64,000 bases of DNA from Streptomyces vinaceus (GCF_008704935.1 NZ_CP023692.1:7417501-7481500); one strand, 5' to 3'. Positions 42,523 to 51,604 are shown, counted from the stretch's first letter. Translations and numbers: made by a program. Notes: a model not told the origin generated them from the letters alone.

Positions 42523-43152
42523 TCACGTAGGCAGCGCCGGATACGCCTGGTTGTGACCGGGGTCGGGGATGGCCAGTTCGAACCAGGTCGTCTTGCCGGT
42601 CGTCGTGCGCTCGCTGCCCCAGTCCTGGGCCAGGGCGTCGACGAGTTCGATGCCACGCCCGCTCTCGGAGTCGGTGTCAGCGCTGCGGCGGGCGGGGCTG
42701 GCGGGGCTGGCGTCTTCCACCTCGCAGCGCAGGACCGCCCCATGCACGCGCACGTTGACCTGGACCGGGCCGTGGGCGTGGCGCAAGGCGTTGGTGATGA
42801 GTTCGCTGACCAGGAGCCGAGTGGTGTCGGTGACCCCGTGAAGTCCCCAAGAGGACAGCTGTGCTGCGAGGGCGCGCCGGGCACGGCCTACCGAGGCCGG
42901 TTCACGGGCCACGGGCCAGGACGTGTCCCATACGCCGGCGCAGAGGGGCGAGGCGCTGTGGGGAGTGAGGGCGACTGACCACAGTGCCATTTGCCGGGCG
43001 ATCCATGACGTGTCGGCATGGCTGCCCACTCGCTGCTTGCCGCGGGCGGACACGGGCCGGATGGAGTCATGCCGGCAGTACGGGCGACAGGCCCTGAGCC
43101 CGCCGGGTCGGCCGGTACGGGTTGCGCGGAGGCCGTCGTTCTGGGCGGCCAT
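42523..43152 (-). CDS. RsbW-like ATP-binding regulatory protein
   Basis: A 209-residue protein. After a 60-residue basic region, the HATPase domain (about 75-200) contains REPASVGRARRALAAQLSSW, LLVSELITNALRHAHGPVQV (N-box), VEDASPASPARRSADTDSES, GRGIELVDALAQDWGSERTT (G-box) and TWFELAIPD. This is the stand-alone anti-sigma-factor kinase-like ATPase frequent in Streptomyces. GGAG is eight bases before the ATG at 43152. It lies divergent from a TetR gene with two operator copies between them. Confidence 0.88.
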   Translation of the reverse strand: MAAQNDGLRATRTGRPGGLRACRPYCRHDSIRPVSARGKQRVGSHADTSWIARQMALWSVALTPHSASPLCAGVWDTSWPVAREPASVGRARRALAAQLSSWGLHGVTDTTRLLVSELITNALRHAHGPVQVNVRVHGAVLRCEVEDASPASPARRSADTDSESGRGIELVDALAQDWGSERTTTGKTTWFELAIPDPGHNQAYPALPT

Positions 43153-43217
43153 GCTGATCACTCCATTCACTCGGATGGCGGGCGGCCTCGGGGGCGGTCG
43201 GTGTCGCCGCCGTTCAT

Positions 43218-43259
43218 GTAGCACCCGCTACGGTCAAATGTACACGTAGCAGGTGCTAC
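43218..43259. promoter_or_regulatory. Pair of GTAGC-N4-GCTAC operator sites
   Basis: GTAGCACCCGCTAC (43218-43231) and GTAGCAGGTGCTAC (43246-43259) are each palindromic and 28 bases apart. As a pair they also form a larger inverted repeat. They lie between the divergent ATPase gene (start 43152) and TetR gene (start 43317), so the TetR product is the likely ligand-controlled repressor. Confidence 0.75.
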
Positions 43260-43316
43260 AGTAAATACCTGCCTAAATGCGACATTCCCGTACGGTAGGG
43301 GAGAGGGGGCGACTCC

Positions 43317-43913
43317 ATGGGGCGACCGGCTGACCTGCGCAAACGAGCAGACCTGCTGCGCCGGGTCCGCGAGTATGTGATCCGCAACGGGCTCGCGGAC
43401 CTCTCGCTGCGCCCTCTCGCCAAAGCTCTGGGCACCAGTGACCGCATGCTCCTCTACTACTTCGGCAGCAAGGACCGTCTGATCGCCCAAGCGCTGGCCC
43501 AGGACGAGGGGAGACCTGTCCTGCTCCTGCGGCAGGCGCTCGACAGCCGAGGCGCCCCCCAGGACGCCGCCGGCCTGCGGCGCATCGTGGAAGACCTGTG
43601 GAACCAGTTCACGGCTCCCGAGCGCCGTGAGGTCCTCCCCCTCACCTTCGAGGTGATGACCGCGAGCGTGCTCCACCCCAGCCGCTACGGCCCGGTCATG
43701 CGCAACGTGCTCGGCGAATGGCGAGCTCTGCTCAGCTCCGCGTTCACCGCCCTCGGAATGCCCGAGAAAAGGGCCGTCGTCGAGGCCCGCCTCCTGGTCA
43801 ACGCCACTCTGGGGCTGCTCCACGCGGCGCCGGCCGACAACGACTGGGACCAGGCGACAGCCGCCTTCCGGATACTGCTCGACCGCCTCGAACCCGCCTG
43901 GCGCCCCGGATGA
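43317..43913 (+). CDS. TetR-family transcriptional regulator
   Basis: A 198-residue TetR regulator. The HTH is at about residues 12-55 (LLRRVREYVIRNGLADLSLR, PLAKALGTSDRMLLYYFGSK) and a long ligand-binding region follows (LTFEVMTASVLHPSRYGPVM, VEARLLVNATLGLLHAAPAD). The GTAGC-N4-GCTAC sites lie upstream. GAGAGGGGG precedes the ATG. Divergent target: the RsbW-like ATPase gene, so a small molecule could gate anti-sigma activity. Confidence 0.92.
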   Translation: MGRPADLRKRADLLRRVREYVIRNGLADLSLRPLAKALGTSDRMLLYYFGSKDRLIAQALAQDEGRPVLLLRQALDSRGAPQDAAGLRRIVEDLWNQFTAPERREVLPLTFEVMTASVLHPSRYGPVMRNVLGEWRALLSSAFTALGMPEKRAVVEARLLVNATLGLLHAAPADNDWDQATAAFRILLDRLEPAWRPG

Positions 43914-43935
43914 GTGGCCCACGGCCGGTCCAGGC

Positions 43936-43989
43936 CCCTTCGGGACGGGAACCGATCGCGGTGCCCTTCGGGACGGGAACCGATCGCGG
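43936..43989 (+). repeat. Tandem duplication of a 28-bp unit
   Basis: CCCTTCGGGACGGGAACCGA... (43936-43963) is repeated immediately at 43964-43989 with identical sequence through GATCGCGG. It lies just past the TetR stop. Probably a slippage duplication; whether it forms part of a terminator is unclear. Confidence 0.85.
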
Positions 43990-44104
43990 GAATCGCGCAG
44001 CGTGCCACCCGGAGCCGTCCTCGGTACCGCCCCAGGATGCCGTCTAGGAACCGTCCGGCGGATCGTGGACCGAGCCGGGGCAGGATCGAGGAGAGGGCCG
44101 GCCA

Positions 44105-44896
44105 GTGCCCCAAATCGTGTTGACCGCCCCCGGCATGCAGTGCTGGAGTCGGCACGTGGACAGCATCCCCGCCAACCGGCGGTTCTGGAACGAGATCAGC
44201 AGCGCTTACCAGCACGCGCACGATCCGCAAATTGGCTCCGCGCCGCGGCTGTGGGGCATGTATTCCATCCCCGACGCGCATCTGCACGCCCTGGGCGAGG
44301 TCACCGGCAAGCGCGTCCTTGAGCTCGGCTGCGGCGCGGGCCAGTGGTCCAGGGCGCTCGCCGCCGAGGGCGCCACCGTGGTCGGGCTCGACCTGTCTGA
44401 AGCCCAGCTCGCCGCGGCGGCCCGCGCGATGGGAGCGGCCCGCTACCCGCTGGTGCAAGGTGCCGCCGAACAACTCCCGTTCGCCGACGATAGCTTCGAC
44501 CTGGTGTTCTGCGACTTCGGTGGGCTCAGCTGGGCGCCCCCGCACCTGGCCGTCCCGCAGGCCGCTCGCGTCCTGGGCCAGGGCGGGCGCCTGGTCTTCA
44601 ACGTCGCCAGCCCATGGTTCGAAGCCTGCTACGACGAAGCCGCCGGCCGCGTGACCACCACGCTGCAGCAGGACTACTTCGGGCTGAACGCCATTGCCGA
44701 AGACGACGGCGCGAACAGCTACCAGCTCACCTACGGCGACTGGGTCAAGGTCCTGGTCGGTGCGGGTCTCATCATCGACGACCTCATCGAGCCGCGGCCC
44801 GAACGTGGAACACCGAACGGCTACAACGAAACCGACCCGCCCGACTGGGCACACCGCTGGCCGGCGGAACTGCTCTGGGTAGCCCACAAACCGTAA
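44105..44896 (+). CDS. Class I SAM-dependent methyltransferase
   Basis: A 263-residue methyltransferase. SAM motif I is KRVLELGCGAGQWSRALAAE (about residues 72-91), followed by GLDLSEAQLAAAARA, YPLVQGAAEQLPFADDSFDL and VLGQGGRLVFNVASPWF. GTG at 44105 or ATG at 44135 could be the start; the N-terminal region (NRRFWNEISSAYQHAHDPQI) is of the ubiquinone/menaquinone-type group. Substrate unknown. Monocistronic. Confidence 0.9.
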   Translation: MPQIVLTAPGMQCWSRHVDSIPANRRFWNEISSAYQHAHDPQIGSAPRLWGMYSIPDAHLHALGEVTGKRVLELGCGAGQWSRALAAEGATVVGLDLSEAQLAAAARAMGAARYPLVQGAAEQLPFADDSFDLVFCDFGGLSWAPPHLAVPQAARVLGQGGRLVFNVASPWFEACYDEAAGRVTTTLQQDYFGLNAIAEDDGANSYQLTYGDWVKVLVGAGLIIDDLIEPRPERGTPNGYNETDPPDWAHRWPAELLWVAHKP

Positions 44897-45056
44897 GTTC
44901 CGCCGCCGGAGAGGTGAAGGCACCCCGTCGCCGGGCAGGACTACGGCCCGTCGGCGCTGGATCGCTGTGGTGACCCGCCGGACTAGCCCAAGTGGAACGG
45001 TCGGCCCGTCGGAAAACACTTCGACATCGGTCGCGTGATCGGGGATGCTTCGCGCG

Positions 45057-45563
45057 ATGACCAGAATCGACGACACGCCGCCCGCGTGGGACGAGCGCAC
45101 CCAGCTCACCACGTTCCTCGACTACACACGAGACACCGCCCGCGCCAAGTGCGACGGCGTCGCCGCGGAGAACGCCCGCAAGTCGCTCCTGCCGGGTTCC
45201 CCCTTGATGACCATGTGCGGAGTGATCAACCACCTCCGATGGGTCGAGTACTACTGGTTCCAGGTGGTCTTCCTCGGCGAGGAAGACCAGGGCCCCTGGA
45301 CCGATGAGGACCCCGACCGCGAGATGCGTATCGCCGTTGACTTCCCGCTCACGCAGTTGCTCGACGAATACGCCGAACAGAGCGCCCGCTACCGCGAACT
45401 GGTCGCCGCTAGCAGCCTGGACACCCAGGCCAAGGGAGCCGTCCGTGACGGTCTCCATGTCGACCTGCGCTGGATCCTCCTTCACCTCACCGAGGAGACA
45501 GCCCGCCACAACGGCCACCTGGACATCCTGCGCGAGATGCTCGACGGCCAGACCGGCGACTAG
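45057..45563 (+). CDS. DinB-family (DUF664) protein
   Basis: A 168-residue four-helix bundle protein of the DinB/YfiT type. TTFLDYTRDTARAKCDGVAA leads, LLPGSPLMTMCGVINHLRWV contains one metal-binding His, and WILLHLTEETARHNGHLDIL the other two (HxxxH-type pattern). In actinobacteria such proteins can be mycothiol-dependent transferases. The ATG at 45057 was chosen over one at 45045. It stands alone. Confidence 0.9.
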   Translation: MTRIDDTPPAWDERTQLTTFLDYTRDTARAKCDGVAAENARKSLLPGSPLMTMCGVINHLRWVEYYWFQVVFLGEEDQGPWTDEDPDREMRIAVDFPLTQLLDEYAEQSARYRELVAASSLDTQAKGAVRDGLHVDLRWILLHLTEETARHNGHLDILREMLDGQTGD

Positions 45564-45609
45564 CGTGTCTCTTTGAACGGTTGGTCAGTCGATCGGACTT
45601 GCCTGTCCG

Positions 45610-45935
45610 TCTAGCGGCAGCAGTGGGCCGACCACCGCCGCACGTTTGAGACCATCGCGTGGAAGTACCGCACCAACTCGCCCTGGCGTGACCTGCCCGA
45701 CGAGCGCGGCCCGTTCCGGGCCGCCACAAACCGCTGATCAGATGGGCCGTCGACGGCACCTGGCAGGGCGTCCTGACCGCGGTCCTCGCGGCCGCGGACG
45801 CCGACGACGACATCGGCAGGACCCTCACGCGGCGGCTTGAGCACCCCTGAGCACCAAGGTCCACTTGGCCGCAGACGACCGTGCACGGCCCCGCCGTGCG
45901 GCCGTCGCCCTCGGCGTGACCGTCCCCGTCACCTC
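45610..45935 (+). mobile_element. IS5-type transposase remnant
   Basis: One frame gives QQWADHRRTFETIAWKYRTN and SPWRDLPDERGPF, the N-terminal IS5 block. After a frame change come IRWAVDGTWQGVLTAVLAAA and DDDIGRT, and then STKVHLAAD, a scrap of the later catalytic region. Large internal losses make it inactive. The stretch 45936-46365 has no further recognisable gene. Confidence 0.65.
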
Positions 45936-46365
45936 CTGACCTGGCCGCGCGGAGGATGGACAGCGTGCGAGGGTAGGGGCGACCGGCTGTCTCTGCATCG
46001 ACAGACATCCAGGTGGTGGGGAACACCCCACGTCGACCGCCCCGCCCGGCTCCGCCTCCGGCCCCAGGGCGCCGGTCCGGCCGGTCCCCCGGCCGGACCC
46101 TCACAAGCGCCAGCACCAGCCGCCGTCATTCAGGCCCGGATCTCCTTGGCGAGCACGCGCAGGTCCTCATCCCGTCTCGCCGGAATCAGGCCCCGCTATG
46201 GCTGACCCGGGGCGGGCGACCCGATCGCCGGGCATACCGTCGTCGGCCGGTGGGGAGCTGGTTGCCGGTGCGTGGGCTGCTTGGCGGACCGGGAACAGGG
46301 CAGGCGCACGGATACCAGGCCACCGGGGCCGGCGCGTGGCCGAATCGAGTCGCGGGAGACGCATC

Positions 46366-46983
46366 GTGACTACCGCACGCGACATGATGACCGCCGGACG
46401 CCACCTGCATCGGTGCCGACGACAGCATCCTGGATGCGGCGAAGAAGATGACCGGCCTCGGAGTGGGTGCGCTGCCGATCTGTGGCAGCGATCAACTCCT
46501 GAAGGGCATGCTCACCGACCGCGCCATCGCAGCGAAGGCCCTCGGCGCCGGAAGGGACTCGGAAGGGACCCCGCCAGTTATGCGGCCGGCGAGCTCACCC
46601 AGGGTGAGGCGGTCACCATCGGTGCCGACGACGACGTCGCGGAGATCCTGCGGACCATGACCGAGCACAAGGTTCGGCGCCTGCCCGTGATCGACGGCCA
46701 CACGCTCGCCGTCGCCGTCGCCCAGGCCGAGGTCGTCCGTTCTCTCCCCGACCCCCGTGTCGGCCAACTCTCGCAGCCCCCTCCAGCTGACACTCGTGCC
46801 CCGGCGGCTCGTGAAGCTCGGGCCGCCCGGGCGAGCGGCAGGCCAAGGCCTGCGGCGGAGACGAGGGAACGCCCGACACCCGCCCCGACACCGGTCCCGT
46901 CGACGTCCCCGTGGGATCCGAGCGCGGTCCCCACCACCTGCTTCGCTCCCGATCTCCTTCCCGCGGTGGCGAAAGCGCATTGA
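46366..46983 (+). pseudogene. CBS-domain protein with two frameshifts
   Basis: From the GTG at 46366 the frame reads TTARDMMTAG, then one extra base near 46402 shifts it. The next frame gives CIGADDSILDAAKKMTGLGV, GALPICGSDQLLKGMLTDRA and IAAKALGAG. A second shift near 46565 returns to the original frame (ASYAAGELTQGEAVTIGADD, ILRTMTEHKVRRLPVIDGHT, VVRSLPDPRVGQL). The conserved paired CBS repeats are all there, but the product is broken and the normal short C-terminus is lost. Stress-related CBS proteins are common in actinobacteria. Confidence 0.8.
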
Positions 46984-47013
46984 TCCTGCGGTGTCGGCCG
47001 CGAGGTGCCGCAC

Positions 47014-47033
47014 TACGCATACGTACGCATACG
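47014..47033 (+). repeat. Tandem TACGCATACG repeat upstream of the alcohol dehydrogenase
   Basis: TACGCATACG occurs at 47014-47023 and 47024-47033, followed by TAA. It starts 36 bases before the ATG at 47050 and covers the expected promoter or operator zone, so it may bind a regulator. Confidence 0.7.
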
Positions 47034-47049
47034 TAACCCAGGAGGCGTG

Positions 47050-48234
47050 ATGAAAGCCGTGACCTGGCAGGGCCGCCGCAAGATCGAGGTGGCAACCGTT
47101 CCGGACCCGAAGATCACTGATCCCACGGACGTCGTGATCAGAGTGACGACGACGGGCCTGTGCGGATCGGACCTGCATCTGTACGAGGTGCTCGGGCCCT
47201 TCTTGGACGCGGGGGACATCCTGGGACACGAGCCGATGGGAGTCGTCGCCGAGGTGGGGCCCGACGTCCGGGAACTGAAGGTCGGCGACCGGGTCGTCGT
47301 ACCGTTCAACGTGTCCTGCGGGACCTGTTTCATGTGCGAGCGGGGACTGCACTCGCAGTGCGAGACGACCCAGGTCCACGAGCACGGCAGCGGCGCGAGC
47401 CTTTTCGGATACACGAAGCTCTACGGGCAGGTGCCCGGAGGGCAGGCCGAGTACCTGCGCGTCCCCTTCGCCGACACCCTCCCGATCCGCGTCCCCGAAG
47501 GGCCACCGGACGAACGGTTCGTGTACCTGTCGGACGTCCTCCCGACCGCCTGGCAGGCCGTCGTCTACGCCGACATACCCCCCGGCGGCAGCGTTGCCGT
47601 CCTGGGCCTCGGACCCATCGGCGACATGTGCACCCGCATCGCCGCCCACCGCGGTGCCGGCAAGGTGATCGGCATCGACCTCGTCCCCGAACGACTCGCC
47701 CGCGCAGCCGGCCACGGCGTCCAGGTCTACGACCTGTCCCATTACGGAGACCAGCTCGTCGACGCGGTCCGCAGCGCCACCGGCGGACGGGGCCCGGACG
47801 CCGTGATCGACGCCGTCGGCATGGAAGCCCACGGCAGCGTCGGCACCAAGGCCGTACAGACCGCGACCGGCCTGCTCCCGGACGCCATGGCCGCCGCCCT
47901 GATGAAGAAGGCCGGGGTCGACCGGCTGGGCGCCCTGAAGCTGGCCATAGAGCTCGTACGCCGCGGCGGCACGATATCCGTCTCCGGCGTCTACGGCGGC
48001 GCCGCCGACCCACTCCCGATGCTCACCATGTTCGACAAACAGATCCAGCTGCGCATGGGACAGGCCAACGTCCGTCGGTGGGTCGACGACCTGATGCCCT
48101 TGCTGACCGACGGCGACCCCCTCGGGGTCGAAGGCTTCGCCACCCATCACCTGCCATTGGACGACGCACCGCGGGCGTACGCGGACTTCCAAGCGAAGCG
48201 GGACGACATGGTGAAGGTCCTCTTCCATCCCTGA
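47050..48234 (+). CDS. Zinc-dependent alcohol dehydrogenase (formaldehyde dehydrogenase-like)
   Basis: A 394-residue MDR-family dehydrogenase. The N-terminal catalytic domain has GLCGSDLHLYEVLGPFLDAG (catalytic-zinc Cys), LGHEPMGVVAEVGPDVRELK (His) and CGTCFMCERGLHSQC (structural zinc). The Rossmann domain has VAVLGLGPIGDMCTRIAAHR. The insert LLPDAMAAALMKKAGVDRLG and the overall length match glutathione-independent formaldehyde dehydrogenase-like enzymes. AGGAGG lies before the ATG at 47050. A tandem 10-bp repeat lies in its upstream region. Confidence 0.93.
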   Translation: MKAVTWQGRRKIEVATVPDPKITDPTDVVIRVTTTGLCGSDLHLYEVLGPFLDAGDILGHEPMGVVAEVGPDVRELKVGDRVVVPFNVSCGTCFMCERGLHSQCETTQVHEHGSGASLFGYTKLYGQVPGGQAEYLRVPFADTLPIRVPEGPPDERFVYLSDVLPTAWQAVVYADIPPGGSVAVLGLGPIGDMCTRIAAHRGAGKVIGIDLVPERLARAAGHGVQVYDLSHYGDQLVDAVRSATGGRGPDAVIDAVGMEAHGSVGTKAVQTATGLLPDAMAAALMKKAGVDRLGALKLAIELVRRGGTISVSGVYGGAADPLPMLTMFDKQIQLRMGQANVRRWVDDLMPLLTDGDPLGVEGFATHHLPLDDAPRAYADFQAKRDDMVKVLFHP

Positions 48235-48285
48235 CGTCGATCACCAGGCCGCCGAGGCGGAGCGGGGAGCGGGCTTCGCCCTGCC

Positions 48286-48789
48286 CTACCTGGTAGCGGT
48301 GGCCTCGTTGTCCAGCAGGTCCAGCAGCAGAGCCCGGTGGAGGGCGGCGACGGGCTCCAGCAGGTCGGGATGGCGCAGCAAGGGCGCGGCGTCGTGTTCG
48401 TGGTCGCCGGGGCGGGTGAGCCGGGCGACATCACCGGCCTGGCCGCGGTCGACGAGGTGGTGGGCGGCGAGGGCAACGGTGGGGGCGGCGAGGAGGCAGG
48501 CGGCCCAGCTGACGACGGTTTCGTCCACCCATGTCCGCCAGTCGGCGTCGGCGTCGTCGCCCTGGTCGGCGCCGGTCAGCCAGTCCAGCCGGGCGCTTCC
48601 GCCCGGGCCGAGGAGATGCAGAAGCTCTGCGTCGAGCGGCGTCGGGTACCGCAGGGCGGCGGCGAGGGTGACGGCCTGGCGGGCCTGGGCCTCGGCCAGG
48701 GCCTGGCTGAACGCCCCGGGGGAGGGCGGGAAGGCGGTGAGCAGCCAGCGGGTGCCAGCGGCTATGACGGGCGTGAGATCGGCGGACAC
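48286..48789 (-). CDS. Hypothetical helical protein
   Basis: A 167-residue, alanine/leucine-rich all-helical protein (FSQALAEAQARQAVTLAAAL, WRTWVDETVVSWAACLLAAP, VALAAHHLVDRGQAGDVARL). GAGGAAG lies before the GTG at 48789, so this start was preferred to the longer open frame. No family recognised. Convergent with the alcohol dehydrogenase and upstream of the hemerythrin gene on the same strand is a 192-base gap. Confidence 0.65.
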   Translation of the reverse strand: MSADLTPVIAAGTRWLLTAFPPSPGAFSQALAEAQARQAVTLAAALRYPTPLDAELLHLLGPGGSARLDWLTGADQGDDADADWRTWVDETVVSWAACLLAAPTVALAAHHLVDRGQAGDVARLTRPGDHEHDAAPLLRHPDLLEPVAALHRALLLDLLDNEATATR

Positions 48790-48981
48790 GGCGGCTTCCT
48801 CGGGGGCGTGCTCGCCTGGGCCCGGCCGGGTCCGCGAGCTGCGGCGCGAAGCTGCGCCGCTCCGCTCGTGGCCGACCAGCGTAGCCCCAAGCGACGGGCT
48901 CGCGGCATGACGCACGTCACGCTCCGTCCCGGGGCGGCAGGCCCGGACGCGTACCTGCGGCCCGCCGCCCCGGAGCGGAGG

Positions 48982-49542
48982 TCAGGACTTGCCGCGGCCG
49001 GTCACGAAGTCGCGCGCCCGGTCCACCAGGCCGGCGCCCGGCGCGAGGAGCTTGCTGGCCGTGGGGCTGCTCGGTGCGGCGGGGTGCGGGCGGGTGGGCG
49101 CCATGGCCTTGGCGCGGCGGATCTTGTCACCGAGATCGTCCAGCTGCTGCGGGGTACAGGCTCTCCTCAGCATCGGGAAGAGGTTGCTCTCCTCGTCCTG
49201 GACGTGGGCCGAGACCTCGTCCATGAGCTGTTGCAGGAGCGGGCTCATGTGTGCGTCGTCGGTGCTCATCTTCTCCAGCCGCTTGAGCAGCTTCTCGACG
49301 CGGCCGTGGTCCTCGATCTCCTTGTCCGCCATCGGCCCGCCGCCCTCGACGTGCTCGCGTACGGCCGGGTAGAGGTACTGCTCCTCGGCGACCGAGTGCC
49401 GCACCAGCTCGATGGTGATCTCGTCGATGAGATCGCGGAGCTCCTGCCCGGTGCCGGTCATGGCCTGGATCCGGGCGAACATACCCTCCACCTCGCGGTG
49501 GTCGGCCATCAGCTCGTCGATCACGTTCCCGCCGTGTCCCAT
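48982..49542 (-). CDS. Hemerythrin-domain protein
   Basis: A 186-residue protein. The hemerythrin HHE domain has its iron-ligand pattern: ELMADHREVEGMFARIQAM (H), VRHSVAEEQYLYPAVREHVE (HxxxE), EIEDHGRVEKLLKRLEKM (H) and HVQDEESNLFPMLRRACTP (HxxxE). GGAGG lies before the ATG at 49542. The C-terminus is proline/alanine-rich. Binds a di-iron site and probably O2 or NO, in the cytoplasm; Streptomyces relatives are stress-induced. Confidence 0.95.
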   Translation of the reverse strand: MGHGGNVIDELMADHREVEGMFARIQAMTGTGQELRDLIDEITIELVRHSVAEEQYLYPAVREHVEGGGPMADKEIEDHGRVEKLLKRLEKMSTDDAHMSPLLQQLMDEVSAHVQDEESNLFPMLRRACTPQQLDDLGDKIRRAKAMAPTRPHPAAPSSPTASKLLAPGAGLVDRARDFVTGRGKS

Positions 49543-49676
49543 GTCGCCTCCATGCGTGTTCGGGTCGGGCCTGTCCGGCCCGAACCGAACGCTTCCCCGC
49601 CGGACGTGCGGGCGCCCGCACACGCAGGGCGTCTCACCCGCTCGGGGGAGGCAGCCACATGCGGAAGGTGGATGGT

Positions 49677-50678
49677 TCACGGCGTGCCGCTTCTGCTGCT
49701 CACGAGCCGGCCGAGTGGCCAGGTCGTGACCAGCCGGTCCGGTCCGAGGCCGATCCGGGCGGCACGTGCGTAGCCGGTGCTCTGCCAGTGCAGCTGTTCG
49801 GGGGCGTGGGCGTCGGTGTCCACGGCGAACCGGCAGCCTGCGGCGGCGGCCTGCGCGAGCAGGTCGTCCGGGGGGTCGCGCCGTTCGGGCCGGCAGTTGA
49901 TCTCCACCGCGGTACCGGCCTCCGCGCACGCGGCGAACACGGCCTCGGCGTCGAAGCGGGACTGCGGGCGCCCCCGGCCGGTGATGATCCGCCCTGTGCA
50001 GTGCCCCAGGACGTCGACGTGCGGGTTGCGGACCGCGGCCAGCAGGCGGGTGGTCATGGGCTCGGGGTCCGAGCGGAGCTTGGAGTGCACGGATGCCACG
50101 ACGATGTCGAGCCGGCCGAGGAGGTCTTCGTCCTGGTCGAGGGAGCCGTCGTCGAGGATGTCGCACTCGATGCCGGTGAGCAGCCGAAAGCCCGGGCCCA
50201 TCCGGGAATTCAGGCCGGCCACGACCTCCAGCTGGCTTTCGAGCCGCTCGGGGCTCAATCCGTGGGCGATCGTCAGCCGCGGCGAGTGGTCGGTCAGCAC
50301 GGCCCACTGGTGGCCCAGGGCGCGGGCCGCTTCGGCCATGTCCTCGATCGGGCTGCCGCCGTCCGACCAGTCGGAGTGCAGGTGACAGTCCCCGGTGCTG
50401 GACGCCGCGAGATCCCAGCCGGCCGCGGCGCCGGGGCCGGCTTCGGCCTGCAGACGGGCGAGGTAGTCCGGGACCGCCCCGGTCGAGGCCTGGGCGATCA
50501 CCTCGGCGGTGACCGGCCCCACCCCGCGCGCCCGCTCCGCCTGCGCGGCGTCCACCGGCCCCGGTGGCAGGTCGTGGACGGCGTCGGCCGCCGTGAGGAA
50601 GGCCCGTACGCGGTACGGGGACGCGCCGCGCCATTCGAGGAGGAAGGCGATCCGGCGCAGTGCCTCGGCCGGGGTCAC
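49677..50678 (-). CDS. PHP-domain phosphoesterase with helix-hairpin-helix N-terminus
   Basis: A 333-residue protein. The N-terminal HhH region (about 1-75: ALRRIAFLLEWRGASPYRVR, RARGVGPVTAEVIAQ) resembles DNA polymerase X. The PHP domain (about 90-310) carries metal-ligand motifs DCHLHSDWSDGGSPIEDMAE, AVLTDHSPRL, GIECDI, VVASVHSK, DVLGHCTGR, DTDAHAPEQLHW. This is the exonuclease-like half of bacterial PolX without the polymerase, a common stand-alone form. Its GTG start overlaps the stop of the SDR gene by four bases, so the two are coupled. Confidence 0.93.
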   Translation of the reverse strand: MTPAEALRRIAFLLEWRGASPYRVRAFLTAADAVHDLPPGPVDAAQAERARGVGPVTAEVIAQASTGAVPDYLARLQAEAGPGAAAGWDLAASSTGDCHLHSDWSDGGSPIEDMAEAARALGHQWAVLTDHSPRLTIAHGLSPERLESQLEVVAGLNSRMGPGFRLLTGIECDILDDGSLDQDEDLLGRLDIVVASVHSKLRSDPEPMTTRLLAAVRNPHVDVLGHCTGRIITGRGRPQSRFDAEAVFAACAEAGTAVEINCRPERRDPPDDLLAQAAAAGCRFAVDTDAHAPEQLHWQSTGYARAARIGLGPDRLVTTWPLGRLVSSRSGTP

Positions 50679-51571
50679 GGCAGCGGGGTTCCGCCGGTCG
50701 CGTTGACGATCTCGCCCGTGATGTAGGAGGCGCGGTCGGAGGCGAGGAAGACGTACGCGGGTGCCATCTCGGCCGGCTGCGCGGGCCGGCCCAGCGGTGA
50801 CTGCTCGCCGAACGTGGTCGGGTCGGGCATGGTCGCCGGGATCAGGGGGGTCCAGACCGGCCCGGGGGCGACGGCGTTGACCCGGATTCCGCGCTCGGCG
50901 AGCATCTGGGCCAGGTTGTGGGTGAAGGAGATGATCGCGGACTTGGTCATGGCGTAGTCGAGGAGGTGCGGGCTGGGCTGGTAGCCCTGCACCGAGGTGG
51001 TGTTGATCACCGAGGAGCCGCGCGGCATGTGGGCCAGGGCGGCTTTGGTCAGCCAGAACATCCCGTAGAGGTTGGTCTTCATCACCCGGTCGAACTGCTC
51101 GGTGGTGATCGCCTCGATCCCGTCCGGCTGGGCCATCTGGTAGGCGGCGTTGTTGACGAGCAGGTCGATTCCGCCCAGCTCGCCCACTGCCTTGTCGACG
51201 AGGGCGGTGCACTCGTCTTCGTGCCGGATGTCGCAGGCCACGGCAACCGCCGTGCGGCCGGCCTCGCGGATCAGGCGGGCGGTTTCGTCGGCCTCCTCCG
51301 CTTCCTCGGACAAGTGGGTGAAGACGACGTCGGCGCCTTCCCGTGCGAAGGCCAGGCAGACGGCCCGGCCGATTCCGGAGTCGCCTCCGGTGACCAGCGC
51401 CTTGCGGCCGTGCAGGAGGCCGTGGCCCTGGTAGGTGTCCTCGCCGTGGTCGGGGCGGGGCTCCATCGCCTCCGTCGAGCCGGGATGGCTCTGGTCCTGG
51501 TCGGGGAACGGGGGGCGGGCGTGGAGCGACACCGGATCGGCGGTGTGGTGGGGCTGGTCGTGGGAGGACAT
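50675..51571 (-). CDS. Short-chain dehydrogenase (YghA-like)
   Basis: A 298-residue classical SDR with an extended N-terminus (about 50 residues, rich in P/D/H). Motifs are ALVTGGDSGIGRAVCLAFAR, DIRHEDECTALVDKAV, LLVNNAAYQMAQ, SVINTTSVQG and YAMTKSAIISF (catalytic YxxxK). It matches the YghA/YhdG/general-stress SDR family with NAD(P) cofactor and unknown natural substrate. Upstream of the coupled PHP gene and downstream of a flavodoxin-like gene, probably one operon. Confidence 0.94.
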   Translation of the reverse strand: MSSHDQPHHTADPVSLHARPPFPDQDQSHPGSTEAMEPRPDHGEDTYQGHGLLHGRKALVTGGDSGIGRAVCLAFAREGADVVFTHLSEEAEEADETARLIREAGRTAVAVACDIRHEDECTALVDKAVGELGGIDLLVNNAAYQMAQPDGIEAITTEQFDRVMKTNLYGMFWLTKAALAHMPRGSSVINTTSVQGYQPSPHLLDYAMTKSAIISFTHNLAQMLAERGIRVNAVAPGPVWTPLIPATMPDPTTFGEQSPLGRPAQPAEMAPAYVFLASDRASYITGEIVNATGGTPLP

Positions 51572-51604
51572 CGCGGTCTCCTTCCGGCCTGGTCGGGGCG
51601 GGTG

